Positions 1 through 5,724 of a stretch of DNA of 8,589 nt are shown here, piece after piece. The DNA comes from an uncultured Kangiella sp. GTDB taxonomy: Bacteria; Pseudomonadota; Gammaproteobacteria; Enterobacterales; DSM-103792. Numbering within the stretch: position 1 is the first letter of the stretch; every line of letters begins with the position of its first letter. The notes under the pieces were generated by a model that worked only from the letters and a program-made list of their open reading frames with translations, was not told the origin of the DNA and did no database searches. The translations under genes were made by a program, and so were the position numbers. Where the stretch lies: positions 1 through 8,589 of the forward strand of contig CAMLKQ010000083.1 of the NCBI GenBank assembly GCA_946480585.1, read 5' to 3'.

Positions 1-8
1 CGCAGTCA

Positions 9-758
9 TCATTGTGTTGCATCGTCATCGGCTTTTTTGCGAATGATTTCGATGTCGCGTTGGATCTCGACCTCATCTGCATCCATGACGTCTTCGTTTG
101 TGATCTCCTGCTTGCCATCCTTGCCGACCACGATTACCCGGCGTACGGTGTTGCCTTCCACCTTGTCATGCCACAACGCTGGCGCATGACTGTGCAGAAT
201 CATCGCCTTGCCGCCCTGAACGAATTTCACCGGCTTGTCGATGCCCGCTTTCTTGAAGGCTTCGCGAATCTTGTTCTGCTGCGCTTCGGTCAGCTCCGCA
301 CCGCTGATCAGCACGCTGTTGCGCAAGGCTTCGATTTCTTCCGGTGGCAGCGGTGCTACCGGTGCTACGCCCGGGACCGGTGGGACAGGGGGGACGCCAT
401 GAAATCGGACGTGCATGCCGCCACCTTCCGCCGGCATGTTGATCGTTTCGCCACCGGCTTCAATGGTCACGTCCTTGCCTTTGCGCTTGGCCTTGACGGT
501 GCGGCCGTCATCGGTCGCGATGACACGCTCTTCGCCTTCGGATAATTGCGGCAAGACAAACTTCCAGCTTTCGCCGTTGATCTTCAGCTTGACCTTGGCA
601 TCGCCGTCATCGCTTTCCTTGTTGATGAAAACGGCGACGTGCTTCTTTTCAGTTTTGCCGTCATTGCTGTCGGAGCCAGCCAACGCGGTAGCTGCCAACA
701 GATTGCCGCCCAGCACGACTGCCAGGACAACGGCCAATCCACTCAATTTGCTTTTCAT
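9..758 (-). CDS. Predicted secreted protein of unknown function, 249 aa
   Basis: I do not recognise this protein's family. Residues 1-27 form a classical signal peptide: Lys at 2 and 4, a hydrophobic core at about 7-21, and an ALA-like cleavage site before GSDSNDG. The mature protein is highly charged. Residues 38-110 look beta-rich, with repeated lysine- and glycine-containing strands. A Pro/Val linker (PPVPPVPGVAPVAPLPP, 123-139) follows. A helical stretch at 140-172 contains LTEAQ (156-160), which resembles the LTxxQ motif of the periplasmic Spy/CpxP/ZraP chaperones; a single motif is weak evidence. The C-terminus is acidic and lysine-rich. The ATG at 758 has GAGGAG seven bases upstream. 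The gene lies 188 bp downstream of the response regulator gene on the same strand and has its own sigma-54-like promoter, so it is probably a target of that regulator. Location in the periplasm or at the surface is inferred from the signal peptide. Function is unknown. Confidence 0.82.
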   Translation of the reverse strand: MKSKLSGLAVVLAVVLGGNLLAATALAGSDSNDGKTEKKHVAVFINKESDDGDAKVKLKINGESWKFVLPQLSEGEERVIATDDGRTVKAKRKGKDVTIEAGGETINMPAEGGGMHVRFHGVPPVPPVPGVAPVAPLPPEEIEALRNSVLISGAELTEAQQNKIREAFKKAGIDKPVKFVQGGKAMILHSHAPALWHDKVEGNTVRRVIVVGKDGKQEITNEDVMDADEVEIQRDIEIIRKKADDDATQ

Positions 759-785
759 GTTCCAACTCCTCGCAGTGACTACACG

Positions 786-799
786 GCTGTCATGACAGC
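786..799. repeat. Perfect 14-bp palindrome in the 5' leader
   Basis: GCTGTCATGACAGC is identical to its reverse complement. It sits at about +5 to +18 relative to the start predicted from the sigma-54 promoter at 830-813 and ends 27 bp before the start codon of the 249-aa protein gene. It could be a dimeric repressor operator acting as a roadblock, or a short 5' mRNA hairpin (5-bp stem with loop CATG). The role is inferred from position only. Confidence 0.45.
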
Positions 800-812
800 G
801 TCAATGGAGCCA

Positions 813-830
813 ATGCAGTCCTTGTGCCAA
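813..830 (-). promoter_or_regulatory. Candidate sigma-54 (-24/-12) promoter of the 249-aa protein gene
   Basis: The minus strand reads TTGGCACAAGGACTGCAT. Against the consensus TGGCACG-N4-TTGCW it has TGGCAC intact, the invariant GG and GC in place, and exactly 10 bases between them. The two departures are A for G at the end of the -24 block and CTGC for TTGC. Taking the C at 815 as -12, transcription would start near 803, giving a 5' leader of about 45 nt before the ATG at 758. A regulator with a sigma-54 activation domain is encoded immediately upstream. The match was made by eye. Confidence 0.7.
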
Positions 831-894
831 TCATCACTTTCTCGTCGTTACGCGGCTTTCATGCCTGCTATCGGGTTGTTTTCGCTATTGTTGA

Positions 895-929
895 TACCGA
901 TCTGCGGAGGTCATTTCCCCATTTCAGGA
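895..929. promoter_or_regulatory. Possible degenerate activator site pair upstream of the 249-aa protein gene
   Basis: TCCCCATTTCAGGA (916-929) matches the palindrome TCCCGAAATCGGGA (4194-4207) at 10 of 14 positions. Its centre is 107.5 bp from the -12 base; the nearer palindrome of the other sigma-54 promoter is 106.5 bp from its own -12 base. A weaker relative, TACCGATCTGCGGA (895-908), has its centre exactly 21 bp away, the same centre spacing as the clear pair at 4173-4207. The individual sites are weak; the agreement in spacing is what makes them worth noting. Confidence 0.3.
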
Positions 930-946
930 AATTCAGTCGATGTGAA

Positions 947-2332
947 TCAGTCGTTCAGACTGTCGTCACTTGCTCCCGGCACCAGGTTGAATTTTTCCAG
1001 GCGATACAAAAACGCTTTGTAGGGCAGGCCGAGCAGGCGCGCGGCCTGGGTTCGGTTGAACTGGCAGCGTTGCAGGGCCTGCTGCAGGCATTCGCGTTCA
1101 TGGTGTTCCCAGTTCAACCCGTCTTCCGGCAACACAAACGCCGCTTTCACGGCGCTGCCGCTCGGTTCGTTGTCCAGATCGGCAGCGGTGAGTACGCTGC
1201 CTTCGGCCAGCAGTACCAGTCGCTCCATCATGTGGGCCAATTCGCGGACATTGCCGGTCCAATGCCGTGCGCACAGCTGCTTCATCAACTCCGGGTGTAC
1301 GCCAATCGTGGGTAGCCCGTGCCGGCGACAGGCTTGCTGGATGAAATGCTGTACCAGCAGTGGAATGTCATCGCGTCGTTCCCGTAACGGTGGCAATCGA
1401 ATCGGCACGACATTCAGGCGGTAATACAGATCGGCGCGAAAGCGGCCGGCGTCGACTTCCTGCTGCAAATCCCGATTGGTGGCTGCAACAATGCGGACGT
1501 CGGCGGCCAGTTCGCGCGGGCTGCCGAGTCGCTGATAACTGCCTTCCTGCAGTACACGCAGCAGCTTGGCTTGCAGCCCCAGCTGCAGCTCGCCGATTTC
1601 ATCGAGAAACAGGCTGCCGCCGGCGGCGGCTTCAATGCGGCCCATTTTCAGTTTGTCGGCGCCGGTGTAAGCGCCTTTCTCGGCACCGAACAGTTCGGCT
1701 TCGAACAAGGTTTCTGGCAACGCTGCACAGTTCAGCGCCACAAACGGGCCGGTGGCGCGATCTGACAATTGATGCAGGGCCCGGGCGGCCAGCTCCTTGC
1801 CTGTGCCACTTTCACCGTAGAGCAAAACGGTGGCCTTGGTCGGGGCGATTTTTTGCACCCGACGAAACACCTGCTGCATCGGTTCGGCACGGCCAATCAG
1901 ATCCACCAGTTGATCGCGATGGTTGAGTGCTTCACGCAGGCTGCGGTTTTCCTGCTGCAGTTGCTGCACGGTGCTGACCCGGGCCAGGGTGTACAACAGT
2001 TGTGACTTGTCGAATGGTTTGATCAGGTAGTCGTCAGCGCCGGCGCGGATGGTGCTGATGGCATGGCCGAGATTGCCGTAGGCCGTCATCAAGATGAAGG
2101 CGGTGTCAGGGCAGTGCTCGCGGATATGCGTCAGCAGCTGCAGGCCATCGCCATCGGCGACTTTCCAGTCAGACAACACCAAATCGAAATGCCGCGTCGC
2201 CAACGCGGCGATCGCATCCGGCACCCGGGCGCAGGCGTGAACCTGATAGCCGGCGTCGCCGATCATGCTGTCAAGCAGCGAGCGTTGATCGTCGTTGTCC
2301 TCCAGCAGCAGCAACTGTCGGCTGGTACTCAT
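947..2332 (-). CDS. Sigma-54-dependent response regulator, NtrC family, 461 aa
   Basis: This is a complete three-domain enhancer-binding protein. The receiver domain (about 6-120) has acidic residues E11 and D12, phospho-acceptor D55 (LVLSDWKV), T83 and K105 (IKPF). The AAA+ domain (about 142-375) has Walker A GESGTGKE (173-180), the sigma-54 contact loop GAYTGA (220-225, the Tyr variant of GAFTGA), Walker B LFLDEIGE (241-248), the arginine-finger region FRADLYYRL (298-306), and WTGNVREL (358-365). A Fis-type helix-turn-helix lies at about 422-448 (NRTQAARLLGLPYKAFLYRL). When phosphorylated it should bind upstream enhancers and use ATP hydrolysis to open sigma-54 promoters. Its ATG overlaps the kinase stop as ATGA, with GGAG six bases upstream, so the pair is translationally coupled. 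Probable targets are the two flanking exported-protein genes. I am confident of the family; the signal and the gene name are unknown. Confidence 0.95.
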   Translation of the reverse strand: MSTSRQLLLLEDNDDQRSLLDSMIGDAGYQVHACARVPDAIAALATRHFDLVLSDWKVADGDGLQLLTHIREHCPDTAFILMTAYGNLGHAISTIRAGADDYLIKPFDKSQLLYTLARVSTVQQLQQENRSLREALNHRDQLVDLIGRAEPMQQVFRRVQKIAPTKATVLLYGESGTGKELAARALHQLSDRATGPFVALNCAALPETLFEAELFGAEKGAYTGADKLKMGRIEAAAGGSLFLDEIGELQLGLQAKLLRVLQEGSYQRLGSPRELAADVRIVAATNRDLQQEVDAGRFRADLYYRLNVVPIRLPPLRERRDDIPLLVQHFIQQACRRHGLPTIGVHPELMKQLCARHWTGNVRELAHMMERLVLLAEGSVLTAADLDNEPSGSAVKAAFVLPEDGLNWEHHERECLQQALQRCQFNRTQAARLLGLPYKAFLYRLEKFNLVPGASDDSLND

Positions 2333-3564
2333 GTCGTGCTCCGTGAACGCAGTTGCAGGCGTGCGATGGTGCCGCCATCGCTGTTGTCATGCAGGGTCAG
2401 CTCGCCACGGTAGCGGCCGCGGGCGATCCGGCGCGCCAAAAACAGCCCCATGCCAGCGCCGTGGCTTTTGTTGGTGACATGCGGTTGAAACAACCGCTCC
2501 CGAACATCGGCTGCTACACCGTTGCCCTGATCGGTCACGATGAAGAGCACGCTGTCGCCTTCGCTTTTCAGCGCAACGGTGATGGGCTGTCCGGTCGCAC
2601 TGGCTTCAACGGCATTGCTGAGCAAGGTATGCAACAAGCTGGCGATTTCGCGGGCGTGGCCGCGTAGCTGGGGCGCCGGTGTCGGGCTGGTTAGCGTGAT
2701 GGCGGGGTGCCGATCGGCAAACTCCTGCACGACCTCTTGTGCGAGCAGCTGGCAGTCGAGTTCGAGCAGTGGTTGGTCATCGTGTTGGGTGACATCCAGC
2801 AATGCTCGCAACCAGCGATCGATCTGTTGGATCTGTCGTCTGGCCATCAGGGCGAGTTGTTCGCGGCGCTGCACCGCCAGATCGGTGCGGCTCATTTCAT
2901 CGAGCGTCAGGCCCAGCGTGTTGAGTGGATTGCGCAAGGTGTGGGCGAGGCCGCGCGCCAGATCGGTCAGTTCATTGGCGGCCTCATGGGCGCGCAGTGC
3001 TTGATTGTCCGCTTCCAGCTTGGCGAGCTCGCGCGACATCTGGTTGAACGCGTCGACCGTGGCCCGCAGTTCGTTCGGCGCGCTGTGGCCGGCTTCCACC
3101 TGAACCCCGAGCTTGCCGGTTGCAACCTGCTGGGCAGCGCGTTGCAAACGTTGCAGCGGCCGGGCGAATCCGTAGGCAAGCGCGGCGGCGGCGATGAGCG
3201 CCAGTGCCGCGATGATGCCGTTGAAGACATACTGGCGCTGATGCCAGGCTTTGATGGCGGCATCGAGACCTTCGCGCGGAATACCAACCCGTTGCTGCCA
3301 GTCTTCGCCGCTCAGCAGGATGGTGCCGTCGCGTCCGGCTTGCTCCAGACTCATGTCGAACACATGGGCACTGGCGAGCGGGCCGCCTTCGCCATCGTTG
3401 CCGAACAGCAAGACGCTGACGGTATCGCTGCTGACGCTGAACGCGGTTTTGGCCAGCGCCTCGGCCAGCAGGCTGCTCTGGCGCTGCGACAGCCACCATT
3501 GCGCGCCGATCAAGGCCAGCATCAGCGCGGCCAGCAAAACAAACAGCGTCGTTCGAACCGACAT
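2329..3564 (-). CDS. Membrane sensor histidine kinase, 411 aa
   Basis: This is the partner kinase of the downstream NtrC-type regulator. Two membrane segments (about 6-24 and 114-134) enclose a short predicted periplasmic sensor loop of about 88 residues (25-113) that I cannot assign to a named sensor family. A HAMP-like linker follows (about 134-188), then the H-box with phospho-accepting H208 (GLAHTLRNPLN), an N-box (HTLLSNAVEAS, N317), a D/G-box DQGNGV (345-350), the F region LFQPHVTNK, and GAGMGL (369-374). All catalytic motifs are intact. I chose the ATG at 3564 because GGGGA lies six bases upstream; an in-frame TTG at 3588 would add eight residues but falls inside a hairpin arm. The gene starts 109 bp after the small-protein gene and overlaps the regulator by 4 bp. 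The signal sensed is unknown; the small loop and exported targets suggest an envelope cue. Confidence 0.93.
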   Translation of the reverse strand: MSVRTTLFVLLAALMLALIGAQWWLSQRQSSLLAEALAKTAFSVSSDTVSVLLFGNDGEGGPLASAHVFDMSLEQAGRDGTILLSGEDWQQRVGIPREGLDAAIKAWHQRQYVFNGIIAALALIAAAALAYGFARPLQRLQRAAQQVATGKLGVQVEAGHSAPNELRATVDAFNQMSRELAKLEADNQALRAHEAANELTDLARGLAHTLRNPLNTLGLTLDEMSRTDLAVQRREQLALMARRQIQQIDRWLRALLDVTQHDDQPLLELDCQLLAQEVVQEFADRHPAITLTSPTPAPQLRGHAREIASLLHTLLSNAVEASATGQPITVALKSEGDSVLFIVTDQGNGVAADVRERLFQPHVTNKSHGAGMGLFLARRIARGRYRGELTLHDNSDGGTIARLQLRSRSTT

Positions 3565-3582
3565 CCGGCATCCCCACACAGC

Positions 3583-3619
3583 ACACAACCCGCTGGCAGT
3601 GTCGCCCAGCGGGTTGTGT
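3583..3619 (-). other. Strong hairpin between the small-protein gene and the kinase gene
   Basis: A perfect 14-bp inverted repeat, ACACAACCCGCTGG, with arms at 3583-3596 and 3606-3619, has a 9-base spacer. On the minus strand it is transcribed after the small-protein stop (3674) and ends seven bases before the GGGGA ribosome binding site of the kinase. No T-run follows on either strand, so it is not a standard intrinsic terminator. It may partly terminate transcription, act as an mRNA processing or stability element that lowers kinase and regulator expression relative to the small protein, or serve as an operator. Confidence 0.55.
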
Positions 3620-3673
3620 CAGGCAATTGTTGCAAGACGGCGCGGGTGTCGCGCCGGCGCGAGCGGCATACGC

Positions 3674-4003
3674 TCAGCTGCGCACGTGGCGCTGGGCCTG
3701 TTCGCTACGCAGCCGGGTCAGTTCGCGAGCCAGTTCTTGGCGCAGCGCACGCAAGGCTTGTTCCTTGGCTTCGGTTGCCAGCAGCGCTGCTTCGCCGGCG
3801 GTTTCGGCGCGCGCCGGCACCACCGCAAGCGGCGCGTCTTCGAGCTGGTGCAAGGCCAGCACTGGTGCCGCCGCATCCACCGCCGCAATCCAGCCGGCCG
3901 AGCCATGCAGCAGCGTGGGGGCCGGCTGGATCATCGCTGCCGGCAGCACGAACATCGCGAGAATGGCGAGGCGCAACATTGCCCATTGATAAGAACCACG
4001 CAT
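3674..4003 (-). CDS. Small exported or membrane-anchored protein of unknown function, 109 aa
   Basis: I do not recognise this protein. The N-terminus (about 8-28) is a hydrophobic segment after MRGSYQW, fitting an uncleaved anchor or a signal peptide. Residues 45-65 are Ala/Leu/Val-rich. Residues 66-105 are a predicted amphipathic, charge-rich helix (AETAGEAALLATEAKEQALR onward) that could form a coiled coil. There are no cysteines and no obvious metal site. The ATG at 4003 has AAGGAG seven bases upstream. The frame stays open further upstream to an ATG at 4156, but that would run through the sigma-54 promoter, so the short form is preferred. The gene leads the cluster with the kinase and regulator. 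By analogy with zraP beside zraSR, it may be an accessory or feedback partner of the kinase; this is inference from context only. Confidence 0.75.
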   Translation of the reverse strand: MRGSYQWAMLRLAILAMFVLPAAMIQPAPTLLHGSAGWIAAVDAAAPVLALHQLEDAPLAVVPARAETAGEAALLATEAKEQALRALRQELARELTRLRSEQAQRHVRS

Positions 4004-4071
4004 GATGACGCTCCTTGAATGCTGATGAAGACCAAACTGTTGATGCGTTTTGCATCGCTTGCGGGATGCAA

Positions 4072-4089
4072 TACAAGACGCGTGCCAAT
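4072..4089 (-). promoter_or_regulatory. Candidate sigma-54 (-24/-12) promoter of the small-protein gene
   Basis: The minus strand from 4088 reads TTGGCACGCGTCTTGTA. The -24 block TGGCACG is perfect, the spacing from GG to the -12 dinucleotide is exactly 10 bases, and the only departure is TTGT for TTGC. With -12 at 4073, transcription would start near 4061, leaving a leader of about 58 nt before the ATG at 4003. The same strand carries two palindromic enhancer candidates about 119 and 140 bp upstream of that start, and the next two genes encode the matching kinase and sigma-54 activator. Confidence 0.65.
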
Positions 4090-4172
4090 GGCAAATGGTT
4101 TGGCTGTGAGCGTAAAAATTCGGTTTTATGCGTGGTTGCGGCAGATAAATGGCCATGACGGTCGCCGAGCGC

Positions 4173-4207
4173 TCCCGGAAACGGGACGAGATATCCCGAA
4201 ATCGGGA
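4173..4207. promoter_or_regulatory. Tandem palindromic enhancer-like sites (TCCCG-N4-CGGGA)
   Basis: TCCCGGAAACGGGA (4173-4186) and TCCCGAAATCGGGA (4194-4207) are two inverted repeats with the same 5-bp arms. The second is fully palindromic over 6+6 bases around AA. Their centres are 21 bp apart, two helical turns, so dimers would sit on one face of the DNA. They lie about -119 and -140 from the predicted sigma-54 start at 4061, a typical position for NtrC-type upstream activating sequences. I infer binding by the regulator encoded at 947-2332. Confidence 0.6.
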
Positions 4208-4296
4208 ACTGACCGGGCTTACCTTCGCGGTGGTGAAGGTTCTGGCGAAGCCGAGGGGCCGGTGAGTAGCTGACGTGTTGTTGGGCTGACCGCTCG

Positions 4297-4334
4297 GCCA
4301 TCAGACACCGAACGCGCGCCCGTTGTCTGATGGC
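4297..4334 (-). terminator. Hairpin downstream of the oxidase gene, possible terminator
   Basis: A perfect 11-bp inverted repeat (GCCATCAGACA at 4297-4307, TGTCTGATGGC at 4324-4334) with a 16-base GC-rich loop begins about 31 bases after the oxidase stop. It is well placed to end or protect the synthetase-oxidase transcript. No T-run follows, so intrinsic termination is not assured. Confidence 0.4.
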
Positions 4335-4365
4335 ATAGGTACGGACAAGTGGGAAGCTGTTGCGG

Positions 4366-5643
4366 TCAGAGCAAATCGCGCAGTCGGTACCAGGCCATGG
4401 CAAGCACCAGCGCCGGCGTGCGGAAGCGGCGGCCACCCGGAAAATCGTGGTGGGGGATTTTGCTGAACAGGTCAAACCGTTCTGCTTGCCCGGTGATGGC
4501 ATCGGCGATCAGCCGGCCGGCCATGCCGGTCAGCGCGACACCGTGGCCGGAAAAGCCTTGGGCGAAATAGACATTTGGCGACAGCCGGCCGAAGTGTGGC
4601 GCGCGGTTCATCGTGATGTCGACGTAGCCACCCCAAGTGTAGGCTGGCTGCACACCATCAAGTTGCGGGAATACGCGCACCATATGGCTGTACAGGCGCT
4701 GGGTCAGGTTCAGTGGCTCCAGCCGCGAATACGACACGCGACCGCCGAACAGCAGGCGGTAATCCGATGACAGCCGGAAATAATCCAGCACGAAATTGGT
4801 GTCACACACGCACATGCCGTTGCGGATCAGCGCTTCCGCGCGCTCTTTGCCGAGCGGCTCGGTGGCCATGATGTAAGTCCCGACCGGCATGATCTTGCGA
4901 TCGAGTTGTGGCACCAGCTCGCCGAGGTAGGCGTTGCCGCCGAGCACGACGAAGTTGGCGGTGACGGTGCCACGGTTGGTTTTGACGCGCACCTTGTTGC
5001 CGTGGTCAATGCCGATGGCGCGGGTTTGCTCAACGATGCGAGCGCCGGCATTGAGTGCCGCCTGCGCCAACCCGAGCGTGTAGTTGAGTGGATGCAAATG
5101 GCCGGAGCGGCCGTCATAGAGGCCGGCGATGTAGCGCGAGCTGTTGAGCCGCTGGCTCAGCGCATCGCCATCCCAGAATTCGGTCGGGAAGTTGTATTCG
5201 CTGGCGAGAAAATCCTGTTCTTCCAACAGCGCGTCGCGCTGGCGATCTTTAATTGCGACGGCGCAATAGCCGTCTTGCATATCGCAATCGATGTGGTGTG
5301 TCCTGACCCGCTCGCGCACCAGATCGAGCGCCTGAATCGAAATGTCCCAGTGCTTGCGGGCATCGTCCTTGCCGACCAGTGCTTGCAGCTTGTGATTGCC
5401 GCAGGCGTAGTCATGAATGAACTGACCGCCGCTGCGCCCGCTTGCGCCCCAGCCGACCCGTGCACCTTCCAGTACCAATACCTTGTAGCCGCGAGCTGCC
5501 AGATCGAGTGCGGTCGAGCAGCCGGTCATGCCGGCGCCGATGATGCAAACATCGACGGTAGTGTCGCCCTCCAGCGCGGGCAGGGTCGGAAACGGATTGG
5601 CGGAAGCGGCGTACCAGGAATCGATATGTTGGTGCTGGGTCAT
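4366..5643 (-). CDS. puuB: Gamma-glutamylputrescine oxidase (FAD-dependent oxidoreductase), 425 aa
   Basis: A DAO/GlyOx-family flavoprotein that oxidises gamma-glutamylputrescine to gamma-glutamyl-gamma-aminobutyraldehyde, releasing ammonia and hydrogen peroxide. The N-terminal Rossmann fold has GAGMTG at 36-41 in VDVCIIGAGMTGCSTALDLA, ending in the ribose-binding Glu of VLVLEG (59). The family signature GWGASGRSGGQ follows (64-74). Near the C-terminus FAQGFSGHGVALTGMAGRLI is the second FAD-contacting segment. From memory, E. coli PuuB has nearly the same length and a matching start (MTEH...YYAASAN against MTQH...WYAASAN here). That supports the ATG at 5643 over an in-frame TTG at 5664; neither has a good ribosome binding site. 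It follows the synthetase by 81 bp, with a hairpin in the gap. The amine preference (putrescine or a longer polyamine) cannot be read from sequence alone. Confidence 0.9.
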   Translation of the reverse strand: MTQHQHIDSWYAASANPFPTLPALEGDTTVDVCIIGAGMTGCSTALDLAARGYKVLVLEGARVGWGASGRSGGQFIHDYACGNHKLQALVGKDDARKHWDISIQALDLVRERVRTHHIDCDMQDGYCAVAIKDRQRDALLEEQDFLASEYNFPTEFWDGDALSQRLNSSRYIAGLYDGRSGHLHPLNYTLGLAQAALNAGARIVEQTRAIGIDHGNKVRVKTNRGTVTANFVVLGGNAYLGELVPQLDRKIMPVGTYIMATEPLGKERAEALIRNGMCVCDTNFVLDYFRLSSDYRLLFGGRVSYSRLEPLNLTQRLYSHMVRVFPQLDGVQPAYTWGGYVDITMNRAPHFGRLSPNVYFAQGFSGHGVALTGMAGRLIADAITGQAERFDLFSKIPHHDFPGGRRFRTPALVLAMAWYRLRDLL

Positions 5644-5670
5644 GACACGTATGCAGAGCCTCAAGTAAAG

Positions 5671-5697
5671 GACATCCCCGCACGGCGCGGGGATGTC
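5671..5697 (-). other. Intercistronic hairpin between puuA-like gene and puuB
   Basis: A perfect 11-bp inverted repeat, GACATCCCCGC (5671-5681) and GCGGGGATGTC (5687-5697), encloses a 5-base loop. On the minus strand it is followed by CTTTACTTGAGG, a poor U-tract. It could attenuate expression of the oxidase, block 3' exonucleases after the synthetase message, or mask the GGGGA that would serve the TTG codon at 5664. Which of these applies is unknown. Confidence 0.55.
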
Positions 5698-5724
5698 GTC
5701 AGGTGAGAAAGGTCGAAAAAACGA

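Larger units (their letters stand above)
759..946 (-). promoter_or_regulatory. Regulatory region of the 249-aa secreted-protein gene
   Basis: This 188-bp non-coding stretch between the response regulator stop and the secreted-protein start contains, in minus-strand order, a degenerate enhancer-like site (929-916), a weaker similar site (908-895), a sigma-54 promoter match (830-813), a perfect 14-bp palindrome just after the predicted start of transcription (799-786), and the ribosome binding site GAGGAG (at about 771-766). I see no U-tract terminator for the regulator gene, so read-through from the upstream operon remains possible alongside the dedicated promoter. Confidence 0.6.
4004..4365. 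promoter_or_regulatory. 362-bp intergenic region with enhancer and promoter of the small-protein gene
   Basis: This stretch lies between the end of the oxidase gene (4366) and the small-protein gene, both read leftwards. From right to left it holds an 11-bp hairpin (4334-4297), a short inverted repeat ACCTTC/GAAGGT (4221-4226 and 4235-4240), two palindromes (4207-4194 and 4186-4173), a sigma-54 promoter match (4089-4072), and the ribosome binding site AAGGAG. I see no convincing additional gene. Confidence 0.65.

Noticed and set aside
911..934. ATTTCCTGAAAT mini-palindrome as a separate operator
   Set aside because: Five-base AT-rich arms are expected by chance and it overlaps the better supported degenerate activator site.
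2707..4005. Long open frame on the plus strand antisense to the kinase and small protein
   Set aside because: Low-complexity Arg/Gln/Ala-rich translation with no recognisable domain; it is the complement of well-supported kinase coding sequence in GC-rich DNA.
3674..4156. Longer 160-aa version of the small protein
   Set aside because: The upstream ATG lacks a ribosome binding site and the extension covers the sigma-54 promoter; the ATG at 4003 has AAGGAG at proper spacing and starts a clear hydrophobic N-terminus.
3705..4502. 265-codon open frame on the minus strand across the 4004-4365 gap
   Set aside because: It runs through the promoter and palindromes and overlaps the small protein and oxidase out of frame; the translation is Arg/Ala/His-rich without family features.
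4906..5706. Open frame on the plus strand antisense to puuB
   Set aside because: No motif; fully explained as the complementary frame of the oxidase gene.
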